From: an uncultured Muribaculaceae bacterium
GTDB lineage: Bacteria > Bacteroidota > Bacteroidia > Bacteroidales > Muribaculaceae
Reading direction: 5' to 3'
Length of the DNA stretch: 64,000 nucleotides
NCBI GenBank assembly: GCA_910579035.1
Contig: CAJTSR010000008.1
Coordinates: 40,771-104,770 of the forward strand
Shown here: in pieces, positions 8,071 through 17,655 of the stretch
Layout of the letters: each line of letters opens with the position of its first letter
Numbering within the stretch: the stretch's first letter is position 1
Translations under genes and position numbers: made by a program
The notes under the pieces: generated by a model
The model's input: only the letters and a program-made list of their open reading frames with translations
What the model was told of the DNA's origin: nothing
Database searches by the model: none

Positions 8071-10191
8071 CTACTTGCGGGGGAAGAGGCGGCGCAGGCG
8101 GGCGCGGGTGCGCATCCACAGCGGGGAGGGAGCCACGCCGATGTCGCTCGAAAGAGGGTCGGTGAAAGAGGTGAGCACAGGAGCCTCGCCGAACTGCTCG
8201 GGGAATATCATCATCAGGTTGTTGCGGGCGAAGTTGCTCTGAAGGAAGGCGGGCAGCTCGGTCATTTCGGCCTGATACGACACCGACTGCGCCCTGGCGC
8301 CTATCACCACGAAGAGGTCGTCGTCGAGAACCTCGCCGGACAGCATCACGAGGTCGTCCCAGCCGTCGGCCGGACGAAATTCGCACCGTATGCCGTAGTT
8401 CTCTGTATACAGCACGCCGCGGACAAGGGGCTGTATGGTATCGGGGCAGCAGAATATTATCCGGCAGCCCACTTGGCGCGTGAGGCGGGCAAGGGCGCGC
8501 ACCCAGCGGCTGAAGCCTGTTTCATACTGGGCGTCGGCAGGCACCCACACGAGTATGCGCGTTATGGTGTTGGCCGGTATGAAACAGCGGGTTATAATCA
8601 CCATCTTGTTTGTGGAGCGGAGAAGCTGCTCCACCTTGTTGCCGAAGAAAGAGTCGATTACGGTAGTACGGCGGTGCATGCCGAGTATTACCTCGGTAAT
8701 GTCGCGCTCCTCGATGGCGTTCAGTATGCCGGTGACGATATTTATATCGTAGCGGTCGAGCGTTTCCATCTTTATATCGGCGGCGGCGGCCATTCCACGG
8801 GCGGCCTCGAGCGAATTGCCCGACACGGCCTTTGCCGGTGCGGAGTTGTCGTTCCTCACATGGAGCGCGTAAAAGCTGTGGCGTCCGCGGTCGTTGCGCA
8901 TCAGCAAGGCTATCTCCACGAGCGCCCCCGCCGTGACGGGATTGGCCACGGGTATGAGGGTGTTGTTGACTCTGGTGTGACGTATCACCTCGTCGCCCTC
9001 GTCGGCCATCATCTTCACCTTGAGCTTCGCGGCCGATGCCGATGTGATTATCGGCGCAAGGGCGCATGTGACCAGAATCACCATCACGGTGCTGTTCAGT
9101 ATCCGCTCGTCGAACATTCCCATCTTGTAGCCCACGGCCACTACGGCGAGTGCCACGGCGGTATGCGCGGCAGTGAGTCCGAACATGACGTTGCGGCTCA
9201 GCACGTCGAAACCGTTTATCTTCTGGGCTATGTATGCCGGCAGCCACTTGCTCGAAAGCGCCACGGCAAGCATTATCGCCGCCACTCCAAGGGTGTCGGC
9301 GTCGGCAAGCAGGCGTACATTGATCATCATGCCCACGCTTATCAGGAAGTAAGGTATGAACAGGGCGTTGCCCACAAACTCTATCGAGCTCATCAGCGGC
9401 GAGGCCACAGGCACGTAGCGGTTCAGCACCAGGCCTGCGAGGAATGCGCCGAGCACGCCTTCGAGGCCTATGGCCTGAGCCGATGTGGCGGCAAGGAACA
9501 CGAGCACGAGCACGAACACGTACTGCAGCACCTTGTCGGAGTATTTCTTGAAGAAATAGCGTGTAACCCTCGGATAGGCATACAGGATAGCCGCCGTCCA
9601 CAGGCCGAGCCTGAGCGCCAGCAGCAGTATCTCGCCCACGTTGAAGTAGCCTTCGCGCGCCACGCTCACGGTGGCGCCGAGCACGAGGAGGGCGCCCACC
9701 ACGGCTATGATGGTACCCACTATGGCTATAAGCACAGCCGGAGCCTTGGTGATGCCCAGACGGGCTGCCACCGGGTAGGACAGCAGCGTGTGCGAGGCAT
9801 ACATGGCCCCGAGGAGCATCGAGGTAAGTATATCAAGTCCGAGTATGTACACGCTCGTAAGCACGCCGAGCGCGAGCGGCACCACGAGCGTCAGCAAGCC
9901 GAAGACGAGTCCGCGCTTAAGGTTCAGGCGCAGGTGGTACATATCGATCTCAAGCCCGGCGAGGAACATAAGGTACAGCAACCCCACCTGCCCGAAGATG
10001 GCGAAAGACGAATCGTTGTCGAGTATGTTGAAGCCGTACGGCCCCACCACCACACCGGCAACAATCATGCCTATGATGTGCGGAATTTTGAGCTTGTTCA
10101 GAAGTATGGGCGCAAAGAGTATGATAGCCAGCACGATGAGGAATATCTGTACGGGCTGCGTTACCAATGCCTCTTGCGCCATCGCCTCCAT
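8071..10191 (-). CDS. Kef/NhaP-like cation:proton antiporter with universal-stress C-terminus
   Basis: A 706-residue inner-membrane protein. Residues about 15-395 form a CPA2-type sodium/hydrogen exchanger domain with a dozen hydrophobic segments, including IPHIIGMIVAGVVVGPYG near 36-53 and LEGVLGAFLAGLVLNR near 245-260. The remaining 300 residues are soluble and resemble tandem universal stress protein domains (for example DITEVILGMHRRTTVIDSFFG), which probably bind nucleotide and regulate transport. It exchanges monovalent cations for protons; which cation is not evident. No TrkA-N domain is present, unlike Kef. It begins 4 bases after asd and is therefore probably translated from the asd transcript. 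Confidence 0.9.
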   Translation of the reverse strand: MEAMAQEALVTQPVQIFLIVLAIILFAPILLNKLKIPHIIGMIVAGVVVGPYGFNILDNDSSFAIFGQVGLLYLMFLAGLEIDMYHLRLNLKRGLVFGLLTLVVPLALGVLTSVYILGLDILTSMLLGAMYASHTLLSYPVAARLGITKAPAVLIAIVGTIIAVVGALLVLGATVSVAREGYFNVGEILLLALRLGLWTAAILYAYPRVTRYFFKKYSDKVLQYVFVLVLVFLAATSAQAIGLEGVLGAFLAGLVLNRYVPVASPLMSSIEFVGNALFIPYFLISVGMMINVRLLADADTLGVAAIMLAVALSSKWLPAYIAQKINGFDVLSRNVMFGLTAAHTAVALAVVAVGYKMGMFDERILNSTVMVILVTCALAPIITSASAAKLKVKMMADEGDEVIRHTRVNNTLIPVANPVTAGALVEIALLMRNDRGRHSFYALHVRNDNSAPAKAVSGNSLEAARGMAAAADIKMETLDRYDINIVTGILNAIEERDITEVILGMHRRTTVIDSFFGNKVEQLLRSTNKMVIITRCFIPANTITRILVWVPADAQYETGFSRWVRALARLTRQVGCRIIFCCPDTIQPLVRGVLYTENYGIRCEFRPADGWDDLVMLSGEVLDDDLFVVIGARAQSVSYQAEMTELPAFLQSNFARNNLMMIFPEQFGEAPVLTSFTDPLSSDIGVAPSPLWMRTRARLRRLFPRK

Positions 10192-10195
10192 AGCC

Positions 10196-11209
10196 CTACT
10201 GACGATGCTTCAGTATGTACTGCGCTATCTGGACGGCGTTGAGAGCGGCACCTTTCCTTATCTGGTCGGCCACGGTCCAGAACGACAGGCCTCGCGGATT
10301 GGCAAGGTCGGCACGTATGCGCCCCACATACACGGGGTCGGTACCGGCCGCATGCAGCGGCATAGGGTATCCGAGAGCCTCTGCCTTGTCGACGAGCACC
10401 ACGCCCGGCGCCGACGCAAAGGCGTAGCGGGCAGTTTCGATGCTCACAGGCTCCTCGGTTTCGACCCATATGGCCTCGCTGTGGGCGCGCATCACCGGCA
10501 CACGCACGCAGGTGGCACTTACCTCGAGCTTTGGAGCGTGCATTATCTTCTTGGTTTCAAAGTGCATCTTCATCTCCTCGCGGGTATAGCCGTTGTCGGT
10601 GAACACGTCGATATGCGGTATGAGGTTGAACGCGAGCTGGTCAGCAAACTTGGCCACCGTCGGCGCCTGCCCTGCGGCAAGCTCGCGGCTCTGCTGCTCG
10701 AGTTCCTGCATGCCGGTAGCCCCGGCGCCGCTGGCGGCCTGATATGTGGCCACATGCACACGGCGTATGGGCGATATGCGGTGTATGGGGTCGAGAGCCA
10801 CCACCATCTGTATCGTGGTGCAGTTGGGGTTGGCTATGATGCCTCGCGGAGCATCGAAAGCATCGGCTCCGTTGACCTCCGGCACCACCAAGGGCACGTC
10901 GGAATCCATGCGGAAAGCGCTCGAATTGTCTATCATTATGGCGCCGCCCGAAGTAATGACGTCGGCATACTGCTTCGACACCGACGCTCCCGCCGACACA
11001 AAGGCGAAATCCACGCCCTCGAAATCACGGGCTTCTTCCGTAAGCACACGCACCGGGAAAGTAAGCCCCCCCCGGAAAGGATAAGTGCGGCCGGCGCTGC
11101 GTTCCGACCCGAAAAGCAACAGTTCGTCAACCGGGAAATCATTTTCCGACAAAATACGCAGGAATTCCTGCCCGACGGCGCCCGAAGCGCCCACGATGGC
11201 TATTTTCAT
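10196..11209 (-). CDS. asd: aspartate-semialdehyde dehydrogenase
   Basis: Reduces aspartyl phosphate to aspartate semialdehyde, the branch point to diaminopimelate, lysine, threonine and methionine. The 337-residue product starts MKIAIVGASGAVGQEF with the NADP-binding glycine motif, and carries catalytic Cys130 in ANPNCTTIQM and the downstream AASGAGATGMQE segment. The ATG at 11207-11209 is preferred to in-frame codons further upstream because it begins exactly at the Rossmann strand and has AAAGGA about ten bases before it. The meso-diaminopimelate type of the MurE in this window is consistent with its role. Divergent from the LRR gene at 11420. Confidence 0.96.
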   Translation of the reverse strand: MKIAIVGASGAVGQEFLRILSENDFPVDELLLFGSERSAGRTYPFRGGLTFPVRVLTEEARDFEGVDFAFVSAGASVSKQYADVITSGGAIMIDNSSAFRMDSDVPLVVPEVNGADAFDAPRGIIANPNCTTIQMVVALDPIHRISPIRRVHVATYQAASGAGATGMQELEQQSRELAAGQAPTVAKFADQLAFNLIPHIDVFTDNGYTREEMKMHFETKKIMHAPKLEVSATCVRVPVMRAHSEAIWVETEEPVSIETARYAFASAPGVVLVDKAEALGYPMPLHAAGTDPVYVGRIRADLANPRGLSFWTVADQIRKGAALNAVQIAQYILKHRQ

Positions 11210-11241
11210 CTCACTAAATCCTTTTTCCTTAATTAATGGCG

Positions 11242-11249
11242 CAAATTTA
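11242..11249 (-). promoter_or_regulatory. candidate -7 box for asd-antiporter
   Basis: Minus strand TAAATTTG fits TAnnTTTG, about 33 bases before the asd ATG. No convincing TTTG -33 box at the expected distance, so this is tentative. Confidence 0.35.
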
Positions 11250-11383
11250 AACAAAATTTTGCATTTACGGGCATTTTGACAACTTTTTCCTGCGCTACCG
11301 GCACGGCAACGGCGCGCATCTTGCACTTTGCTTAATTTAACTTAAATTAACTCACAAAGAATGGCAAAATATCTACTAATGTA

Positions 11384-11391
11384 TAATTTTG
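11384..11391 (+). promoter_or_regulatory. candidate -7 box for the BspA-like LRR gene
   Basis: TAATTTTG followed by C fits TAnnTTTG and lies 28 bases before the ATG at 11420. No matching -33 TTTG at 19-21 bases. Confidence 0.45.
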
Positions 11392-11419
11392 CAACCGTCT
11401 AACCCTTTAAATCCGTCAT

Positions 11420-13948
11420 ATGGGAAAACTTTACCTGCGTTTTATTGCCGGCGCCATACTCGCCGCCACAGCATGCGCACAGCCGCTCCAAGCCTCCGAG
11501 CTTACTGTCAACGACGGCACGGTCGTGAACGACAAGGCACCGTTCTGGTTCTACAACCTCGACAACTCCGCCTTCCGCTCGCAGACCATATACCCTGCCG
11601 CGCAGCTTGCCGACATGAAAGGCAACGCGATAACACAGATACAGTTCTATCTGGACGATAATAGCTTCAGCAAAGCCTGGGCAGCCGAAGATATGATAAT
11701 ATCGCTCGGCACTACCGAAAGTACGTCTTTCAGCAGCTTTGGCACAGAATTTGTCGATGCAGAATTCAAAGAATGCTTCCGGGGCAAATTTGAAGGCAAT
11801 CCGGGCGACAAGCTTATGACTTTCACCTTCGACAACCCCTACCCCTATACCGACGGCAACCTCGTGATGCAAGTAAGCCTCGGAGCCGCAGCTAATTGGG
11901 TGTATGCATCGTTGCTGGGTGTTGAAACCGACAATTACCCCTCGGCGTACACAGTTGACAGCGACGGCAAAGATATCAGCAACGCCGACTTCCTGCCGAA
12001 AACCACCTTCACCTATGGCCAGCTGGCAGAATACGAAGCCTCGGTAAACCCGGTGGAACTCACATTCGACATCATGCTTACAGGCACCACCGCCACAAAG
12101 CAGGTAACTATAAAGAACACCGGGGCCAAAGAGCTTGGCATAAGCGTTGCCGCGCCGTCGAACGACGCCTTTACCGCCAAAGCCGCAGCCACGACTCTCG
12201 CCTCCGGCCAGACCACTACTGTCGACTTCACTTTCGCCCCCAAAGCGGAAGGCAAGTTTAACGCCACCGCCACCATCGACCTCGGAGAAGCCGGCACCAA
12301 GACCATAACTCTCGCCGGAGAAGCCGCCAAAGTAATCGTTGGCTCGGAAGTGACCATCGACGGCCTCATATACGAAGTGCTCAGCACTACCGAGGCTGCC
12401 GTGTCGGACGTTGAAGAAGACGTTACCGAATGCACCATACCTGCCGAAATCACTACCCCGCAGGGCGCCACGCTGAAAGTCATCAGCATCGGCCGCGACG
12501 CATTCTACTGGAGCGACGTAACCAAGGCAACCCTGCCCGAAGGCATCACGGAAATAGGCTACGGCGCATTCCGCTCCAGCCCGTTGGCAGAGGTCAATAT
12601 ACCCTCGACTGTCAAAATAGTGGGCGACTACGCTTTCTACACCACCGAACTGAAAACCCTCAAAGTGCCCGAAGGCGTGGAGTCGATAGGCACTAACGTG
12701 GTGGCGAGCTGCCCCGAACTCACATCGATAGAGCTGCCCTCCACACTCAAATCCATCGGTTCGGGCGCGTTCTACAAAACAGCCATCTCCACCCTCGACA
12801 TACCCGCAGGCTGCACCACCATCGGTTCGGGCGCAATACAGGCATGCAAAAACCTTACCACCGTCATACTTCCCGAAGGACTAACGGTGATTGACAAATG
12901 GCTGTTCCAGGACAGCGAGAACCTCTCCAAGGTAGTGATACCGTCGACAGTCACCACCATATGCCTGCAATCCTTCCAGAACACCGCAGTGACAGAGCTA
13001 AGCCTCCCGGCAGCCCTTACCAAAATCGAATCCAACTCCTTCAACGGCGCCCCCGTCTCTAAAATCACCGTAGCCGAAGGCAACACCTCCTTCAAGACCG
13101 TCGACGGAGTGCTCTACGATGCCGAAGGCAATTTCGTATATCTCTACCCGCGCGACGCCTCGGCTGAAAGCTACACCGTGGCCGACGGCTGCAGGGGCAT
13201 CATCGGCGGATCCTTCTACAAATGCCTTGTCAAGAATGTTACCCTGCCTGAAACACTGGTCGGCATCGACGAATTTGCTTTCTGCCTCTCGGCCCTTGAA
13301 AATATCAACATACCCGAAAAAGTATTCCTTATCGGCGACCAGGCCTTTGCCGGAACCAACATCACGGAGATGACACTCCCCGCCGGCTCTGCAGAGCAGC
13401 CCTTCACCGATATATACCCCGCTCTTTTCGCCGACTGTGCGGCACTCAAAACCGTGACAATTCCCGCCACTGTCAACCTCCTCGGCAACAGGGCATTCTT
13501 CCGATGCACAGCGCTTACCGAAATAATATGCCTCGGAAAAACGCCCCTCCTTGTCGACGAATACGACTACTACACCGATCCTTTCTTCGGAATAACACCC
13601 GACAACGTAACCGTGTACTGCCCCGACGGAGCCGACATCCTTGCATCGTATATGGATAGCGACTGGGCCATTTTCTTCAAAAACATAAAGAACATCAGCG
13701 AACGCCCGACATCGGGTATCGGCAGCATCGAGGCCGGCGAAATCGCCATAGAAGGCGGCGACGCCATCACAATCACCCTCGGTGACACCACCGCAGCCGT
13801 AGCCGTATTCTCCACCGACGGCCGCGCGGCATACTCCGCCACGGCCTCCGGCTCGCTTGCTGTCGACAGCCTTCCGGCCGGCATATACATTGTCCGCGTG
13901 GCAGCCGCCGACGGCTCGACCCGAACCGCCAAGGTAGCCGTACGATAA
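11420..13948 (+). CDS. secreted BspA-type leucine-rich repeat protein with type A sorting domain
   Basis: An 842-residue exported protein. Residues 1-25 form a signal peptide ending LQA. Residues about 30-190 form a beta-rich region of unknown type. About 205-300 resembles an Ig-like choice-of-anchor domain (TKQVTIKNTGAKELGISV, VDFTFAPKAEGKF). From about 305 to 770 there are many LRR_5 repeats of about 23 residues (LPEGITEIGYGAF, IPSTVKIVGDYAF, LPSTLKSIGSGAF, IPAGCTTIGSGAI), the BspA/Treponema type. The last 65 residues end SLPAGIYIVRVAA...KVAVR, a type A (Por/T9SS-like) C-terminal sorting domain. BspA relatives bind host matrix proteins or partner cells; whether this one does is unknown. It is followed by a strong terminator. 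Confidence 0.88.
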   Translation: MGKLYLRFIAGAILAATACAQPLQASELTVNDGTVVNDKAPFWFYNLDNSAFRSQTIYPAAQLADMKGNAITQIQFYLDDNSFSKAWAAEDMIISLGTTESTSFSSFGTEFVDAEFKECFRGKFEGNPGDKLMTFTFDNPYPYTDGNLVMQVSLGAAANWVYASLLGVETDNYPSAYTVDSDGKDISNADFLPKTTFTYGQLAEYEASVNPVELTFDIMLTGTTATKQVTIKNTGAKELGISVAAPSNDAFTAKAAATTLASGQTTTVDFTFAPKAEGKFNATATIDLGEAGTKTITLAGEAAKVIVGSEVTIDGLIYEVLSTTEAAVSDVEEDVTECTIPAEITTPQGATLKVISIGRDAFYWSDVTKATLPEGITEIGYGAFRSSPLAEVNIPSTVKIVGDYAFYTTELKTLKVPEGVESIGTNVVASCPELTSIELPSTLKSIGSGAFYKTAISTLDIPAGCTTIGSGAIQACKNLTTVILPEGLTVIDKWLFQDSENLSKVVIPSTVTTICLQSFQNTAVTELSLPAALTKIESNSFNGAPVSKITVAEGNTSFKTVDGVLYDAEGNFVYLYPRDASAESYTVADGCRGIIGGSFYKCLVKNVTLPETLVGIDEFAFCLSALENINIPEKVFLIGDQAFAGTNITEMTLPAGSAEQPFTDIYPALFADCAALKTVTIPATVNLLGNRAFFRCTALTEIICLGKTPLLVDEYDYYTDPFFGITPDNVTVYCPDGADILASYMDSDWAIFFKNIKNISERPTSGIGSIEAGEIAIEGGDAITITLGDTTAAVAVFSTDGRAAYSATASGSLAVDSLPAGIYIVRVAAADGSTRTAKVAVR

Positions 13949-13979
13949 TCCGGCATAGCCCATAACAAATCACATAACG

Positions 13980-14018
13980 AACGCCGCAGGCACACAGACG
14001 CCTGCGGCGTTTTTTTTG
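13980..14018 (+). terminator. rho-independent terminator after the BspA-like gene
   Basis: An 11-bp perfect stem (13981-13991 acgccgcaggc with 14000-14010 gcctgcggcgt) closes an 8-base loop and is followed by eight T residues. Confidence 0.93.
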
Positions 14019-14046
14019 CATTATTTCAATATATTTTTCTTAATAA

Positions 14047-14077
14047 TTTGCCAAGGACAATATTTTAACTATTTTTG
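14047..14077 (+). promoter_or_regulatory. Bacteroides-type promoter of the second LRR gene
   Basis: TTTG (14047-14050), 19 bases, then TATTTTTG (14070-14077). Both boxes and the spacing match the consensus of the group. The leader before the ATG at 14140 would be about 55 bases. Confidence 0.75.
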
Positions 14078-14139
14078 CAACATTAACACACTCATCAGGG
14101 TGCAAAAGCTATCACACAACCCCATAAACAACCAGAATT

Positions 14140-16458
14140 ATGGTCAAACAGCTACTCAAAACGTCCGTAGCCGCCATATCTATCCTCTTGGCGGGTAACA
14201 CAGCCTTAGCAGAAGTCGGCATCGTAAAGGTAAAAACCGACGCTCCTGCCGGCACCGAGCTACGTATTCAGGCATTTCCTTACTACGACAGCGAGGTATC
14301 CGGAGCTGACAAATCGGAGTATTTCGGCATGTACAAATCCAAAGGCCCCGGCACCGAAATCACAATCTCCGGCGAACAACTGACCCAGATCGAAGTATAC
14401 GGCTGCCACTTGACCGAACTGACGGTTGTCAAAGCTCCCGACCTCAACATAGTGCGGTGCTATAATAATAAAATCAGCGCCCTCGACCTGAGCGCATGCC
14501 CGGAACTTTCGGTTCTCGATTGCCATAACAACAAAATCAGCGCCCTCGATCTCAGCTCTAACACAAAAATAGAGAAAATCGACGCGGCCGATAACGCACT
14601 CAAATCGCTCGAACTCGGCCAACAGGCGCTGCTTACCGAACTCAAATGCGGAGGCAACCCGCTCGAATCAATCGACCTCTCGCAGTGCAGCGCGCTCGAG
14701 TCGCTCTATATCCAGAACTGCGGACTCAGCAATATCGACCTGAGCAAGAACCCGAAGCTGAACTGGGTATTCGCCTTCGGCAACAATATCAAAGACACGG
14801 CAATGGATACCTTCATAGCCAAGCTCCCGGAAGCCGAATACGTCGGATATGTGTACATGGTCAACACGCTCAACCCCGAAGAATCGAATGTGATGTTTTA
14901 CCGCCATATGCTGCAAGCCCTGCAAAGCGGCTGGGTGACATGCGACTACCTCGACGGCGCCACTTCCGAGAGTATGATAGGCGCAGTATACCGTGGCGTG
15001 GACTATGTTCCCGAAATAAGCGACAACACCATAAGCCTGACCACATCGCGCCAAATCGGCGAAACTATATCACTGACCATATCAGCCGAAGGCGACGTGG
15101 CAATCGAAGGCGTTGAGGAAGCGGCCGACCTCACCGGCAAGAAAGCATACACACTCAAAAGCCAGACCGTGGTAATCAAAGGGGATGTCCGCAAATTTGA
15201 ATGTCCCGACAACGACATCACAGACCTTGCTTTCAGCAACGGTATAAACCTCACACATCTCTACTGCCAGAACAACAAGATAGAGAATCTCGACCTCAGC
15301 GGCGCCGACAAGCTCGCGCTGTTCTACTGCCATACAAACGCTTTGAAAACACTCAATGTAGACGGCTGCACAAGCATAACGCGAATGGACTGCTATAAGA
15401 ACAAGCTGAAAGGGCAGGCTATGACATCGCTTATAGCCTCGCTCTACGACGGCACCGCAAACAAACCGATAATATTCGTTATCGACACCAAGGCCGCCGA
15501 AGGACTCGAAAACAACGTGGTTCTCAAGAGCGACGTGGCAGCGGCAAAGGCAAAGGCATGGACCGTAAAAGACTGGTCCGACGGCGACCGCTACGGCATG
15601 GGCGTCGACTACGAAGGAACCGAGCCTACCGAGCCGGAACGACCCGCCCAATATTTCACCGTCACACGGCCTACCACCGACCACCTGATGTTCTCCGTCA
15701 AATTCGCGGACGACGGCTATACTCCCCAAATAGAAGGCGGCACACTCGCCGGCTGGAACGGCGAATCCCTTACAGTAAACGCCTCTGAAGAAACAATAAA
15801 GGTGTACGGCGACGCCACCGAAATACAGCTGCTGTTCGCCAACGTGTCGGCAATCGACGTCAGCGAGCTTCCCGGACTCACCAAGCTGAACGTGGCACTC
15901 AACGACATCTCCACCCTCGACATCAGCAACAACACCAAGCTCGCCTCGCTGAGCTGCGAAGGCAACCTGCTCAAGGCACTGGACGCCTCCAAATGCCCCG
16001 ACCTTACATACCTCAACATCTATGGCAACGACATCAGCGGCGACAATATGACAGCACTTGTCCGCTCGCTTCCGCAAAGAACAGAGGATAACTACGGCAC
16101 ACTCGTGGTTATCGACCGCACCTACACACAAAATGCCAACGTGTGTCTGAAATCAGACGTGGCAATAGCCCTGGGCAAGTACTGGGTGCCATGCGAGAAA
16201 GTAGGCACGCAGCTGATACAGTACGAGGGCGAGGATCCGTCTGGCATAGACGCAATCTCCGCAGCAGAAGCAGGCATCTCTTTCGACGCCGCCTCGAAAA
16301 CCATTCGCACTGCCACTCCCGCCGCCATCGAAGTATACAATATTGCCGGGCGCCAAGTAGCCAAGCACGAGCAGGCTACAGAAATCAGCACCGCCGACCT
16401 CCCCGCAGGAATATACATAGTGCGTGCAGCCGGAAACGTCCTCAAGATAGCCAACTAA
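14140..16458 (+). CDS. secreted internalin-like leucine-rich repeat protein with triplicated module and sorting domain
   Basis: A 772-residue exported protein with a signal peptide ending ALA near residue 24. The body is made of about 21-residue LRRs of the type LDLSACPELSVLDCHNNKIS. Three LRR blocks each end in a similar non-LRR cap beginning near residues 222 (MDTFIAKLPEAEYVGYVYMV), 428 (MTSLIASLYDGTANKPIIFV) and 637 (MTALVRSLPQRTEDNYGTLV); each cap continues to a hydrophobic strand and a short helix. This points to internal triplication. The C-terminus (LPAGIYIVRAAGNVLKIAN) is a type A sorting domain. The LRR type differs from the BspA type of the preceding gene, so the two are not simple duplicates. 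Role unknown; binding of protein or glycan is an inference. Confidence 0.86.
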   Translation: MVKQLLKTSVAAISILLAGNTALAEVGIVKVKTDAPAGTELRIQAFPYYDSEVSGADKSEYFGMYKSKGPGTEITISGEQLTQIEVYGCHLTELTVVKAPDLNIVRCYNNKISALDLSACPELSVLDCHNNKISALDLSSNTKIEKIDAADNALKSLELGQQALLTELKCGGNPLESIDLSQCSALESLYIQNCGLSNIDLSKNPKLNWVFAFGNNIKDTAMDTFIAKLPEAEYVGYVYMVNTLNPEESNVMFYRHMLQALQSGWVTCDYLDGATSESMIGAVYRGVDYVPEISDNTISLTTSRQIGETISLTISAEGDVAIEGVEEAADLTGKKAYTLKSQTVVIKGDVRKFECPDNDITDLAFSNGINLTHLYCQNNKIENLDLSGADKLALFYCHTNALKTLNVDGCTSITRMDCYKNKLKGQAMTSLIASLYDGTANKPIIFVIDTKAAEGLENNVVLKSDVAAAKAKAWTVKDWSDGDRYGMGVDYEGTEPTEPERPAQYFTVTRPTTDHLMFSVKFADDGYTPQIEGGTLAGWNGESLTVNASEETIKVYGDATEIQLLFANVSAIDVSELPGLTKLNVALNDISTLDISNNTKLASLSCEGNLLKALDASKCPDLTYLNIYGNDISGDNMTALVRSLPQRTEDNYGTLVVIDRTYTQNANVCLKSDVAIALGKYWVPCEKVGTQLIQYEGEDPSGIDAISAAEAGISFDAASKTIRTATPAAIEVYNIAGRQVAKHEQATEISTADLPAGIYIVRAAGNVLKIAN

Positions 16459-16480
16459 GACATCTACACACCATATCAGG

Positions 16481-16512
16481 AAAGGCGCGCCGCGAGCCGG
16501 TGCGCCTTTTTT
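16481..16512 (+). terminator. rho-independent terminator after the second LRR gene
   Basis: Stem aaaggcgc (16481-16488) with gcgccttt (16502-16509), then a T-run to 16512. Confidence 0.85.
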
Positions 16513-16546
16513 GCGCGCGAGCCTGCGGTCTGTCGCAAATTTTGTG

Positions 16547-16554
16547 TAATTTTG
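16547..16554 (+). promoter_or_regulatory. candidate -7 box for the membrane-protein gene at 16579
   Basis: TAATTTTG followed by C matches TAnnTTTG, 24 bases before the ATG. No good TTTG at the -33 position. Confidence 0.45.
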
Positions 16555-16578
16555 CAAGGTTAAGCCTACAAGCAGCTT

Positions 16579-17601
16579 ATGGAACAGGAAAAGAAGAAAA
16601 ATTCGATAATACGCATACTGATGAAGTATGCCGTACCGCTGATAATCAGCGTGGGACTCTGCTACCTGCTTTTTACGGGCATCGACTTCCACCAGATGGT
16701 TGCCATAATACGCGACCAGTGCGACTACCGCTGGGTGGCGGCAGGCCTCGTGCTTGCAGTGCTTTCGCATGTAATCCGTGCCTTCCGCTGGGGCATACAG
16801 CTCAAGGCGCTCGGCGTCGACGCGCCCAAGCACGCACTGATATACAGCATATTCGGCACTTATGCCGTAAACCTGGTGTTCCCGCGCTTAGGCGAGGTGT
16901 GGCGCACCGGCTACATAGCCCAGCGGCAGAAAGCGCCCTTCACCACCGTGTTCGGCTCCATGGTTGCCGACCGCCTCGCCGACACCCTGACGGTGCTGCT
17001 GCTCACCGTGCTGGCATTCTTGTTGGCGTCGAAGACCATACTCGGCTTCCTGCACGAAAACGGTGAGAGTTACGCGGCGATAGCGCGCCTGTTCGAGTCG
17101 CCCTGGCTTTGGCTCGGCGGAGCAGCCGCCATTGCGGCACTGTGGATTCTCCTTGCCCATAAAACGACCAACCCAAAGATACTGAAGGTGCAGCAAGCCG
17201 CCAAGGAACTGTGGCAGGGCTTCGCCGTGATAGTGAAAATGCCCCACAAAGGGCGCTGGCTGATACTGACTGTAATGCTGTGGGGCTGCTACTTCCTGCA
17301 GAACTACATAGTGTTCTACGCCTTCCCATTCACAACCGCCGTTGTGGAGCATTACGGCATAACGGCGGCATTCGTCACATGGGTTGTGGCAAGCATATCG
17401 ATGGGCGTGCCCTCCAACGGCGGTATCGGCCCATGGCAGTGGGCCACAATCTTCGCCCTCGGCATATACGGCCTGCCCAAGGAGCAGGCGGGAGCCTTCG
17501 GCAACCTCGTCCTCGGCGCCAACACCCTGCTGCTGATAGTGCTCGGAATATTCACATTCATAGCCATAGCGCTCGACAAAAAACGCCACACAGGCCGTTG
17601 A
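16579..17601 (+). CDS. lysylphosphatidylglycerol-synthase-type integral membrane protein
   Basis: A 340-residue inner-membrane protein of the family annotated as lysylphosphatidylglycerol synthase transmembrane region (UPF0104). About seven or eight hydrophobic segments are visible, with family-typical segments VLSHVIRAFRWGIQLKALG near 56-74, VNLVFPRLGEVWRTGYIA near 96-113 and VPSNGGIGPWQWATIFALG near 276-294. Only the flippase-like membrane half of MprF is present; there is no aminoacyltransferase domain, so it does not make lysyl-PG by itself. Likely role is lipid flipping or membrane glycolipid handling, by family only. Fifty-four bases separate it from the next gene on the strand. Confidence 0.88.
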   Translation: MEQEKKKNSIIRILMKYAVPLIISVGLCYLLFTGIDFHQMVAIIRDQCDYRWVAAGLVLAVLSHVIRAFRWGIQLKALGVDAPKHALIYSIFGTYAVNLVFPRLGEVWRTGYIAQRQKAPFTTVFGSMVADRLADTLTVLLLTVLAFLLASKTILGFLHENGESYAAIARLFESPWLWLGGAAAIAALWILLAHKTTNPKILKVQQAAKELWQGFAVIVKMPHKGRWLILTVMLWGCYFLQNYIVFYAFPFTTAVVEHYGITAAFVTWVVASISMGVPSNGGIGPWQWATIFALGIYGLPKEQAGAFGNLVLGANTLLLIVLGIFTFIAIALDKKRHTGR

Positions 17602-17655
17602 ACCCGAAAATGCCTGTCGTCAATTACTAACAATCAACAAAAAAAACTCTATAAA

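Noticed and set aside
8068..10242. 724-codon open frame on the plus strand, antisense to the antiporter
   Set aside because: His/Gly/Tyr-rich translation without domains, complementary to a clearly real membrane transporter. Explained by codon bias.
11210..11326. N-terminal extension of asd upstream of 11209
   Set aside because: The extra 39 residues are basic and Cys-rich and run through the promoter region; the enzyme family starts at MKIAIVGASG.
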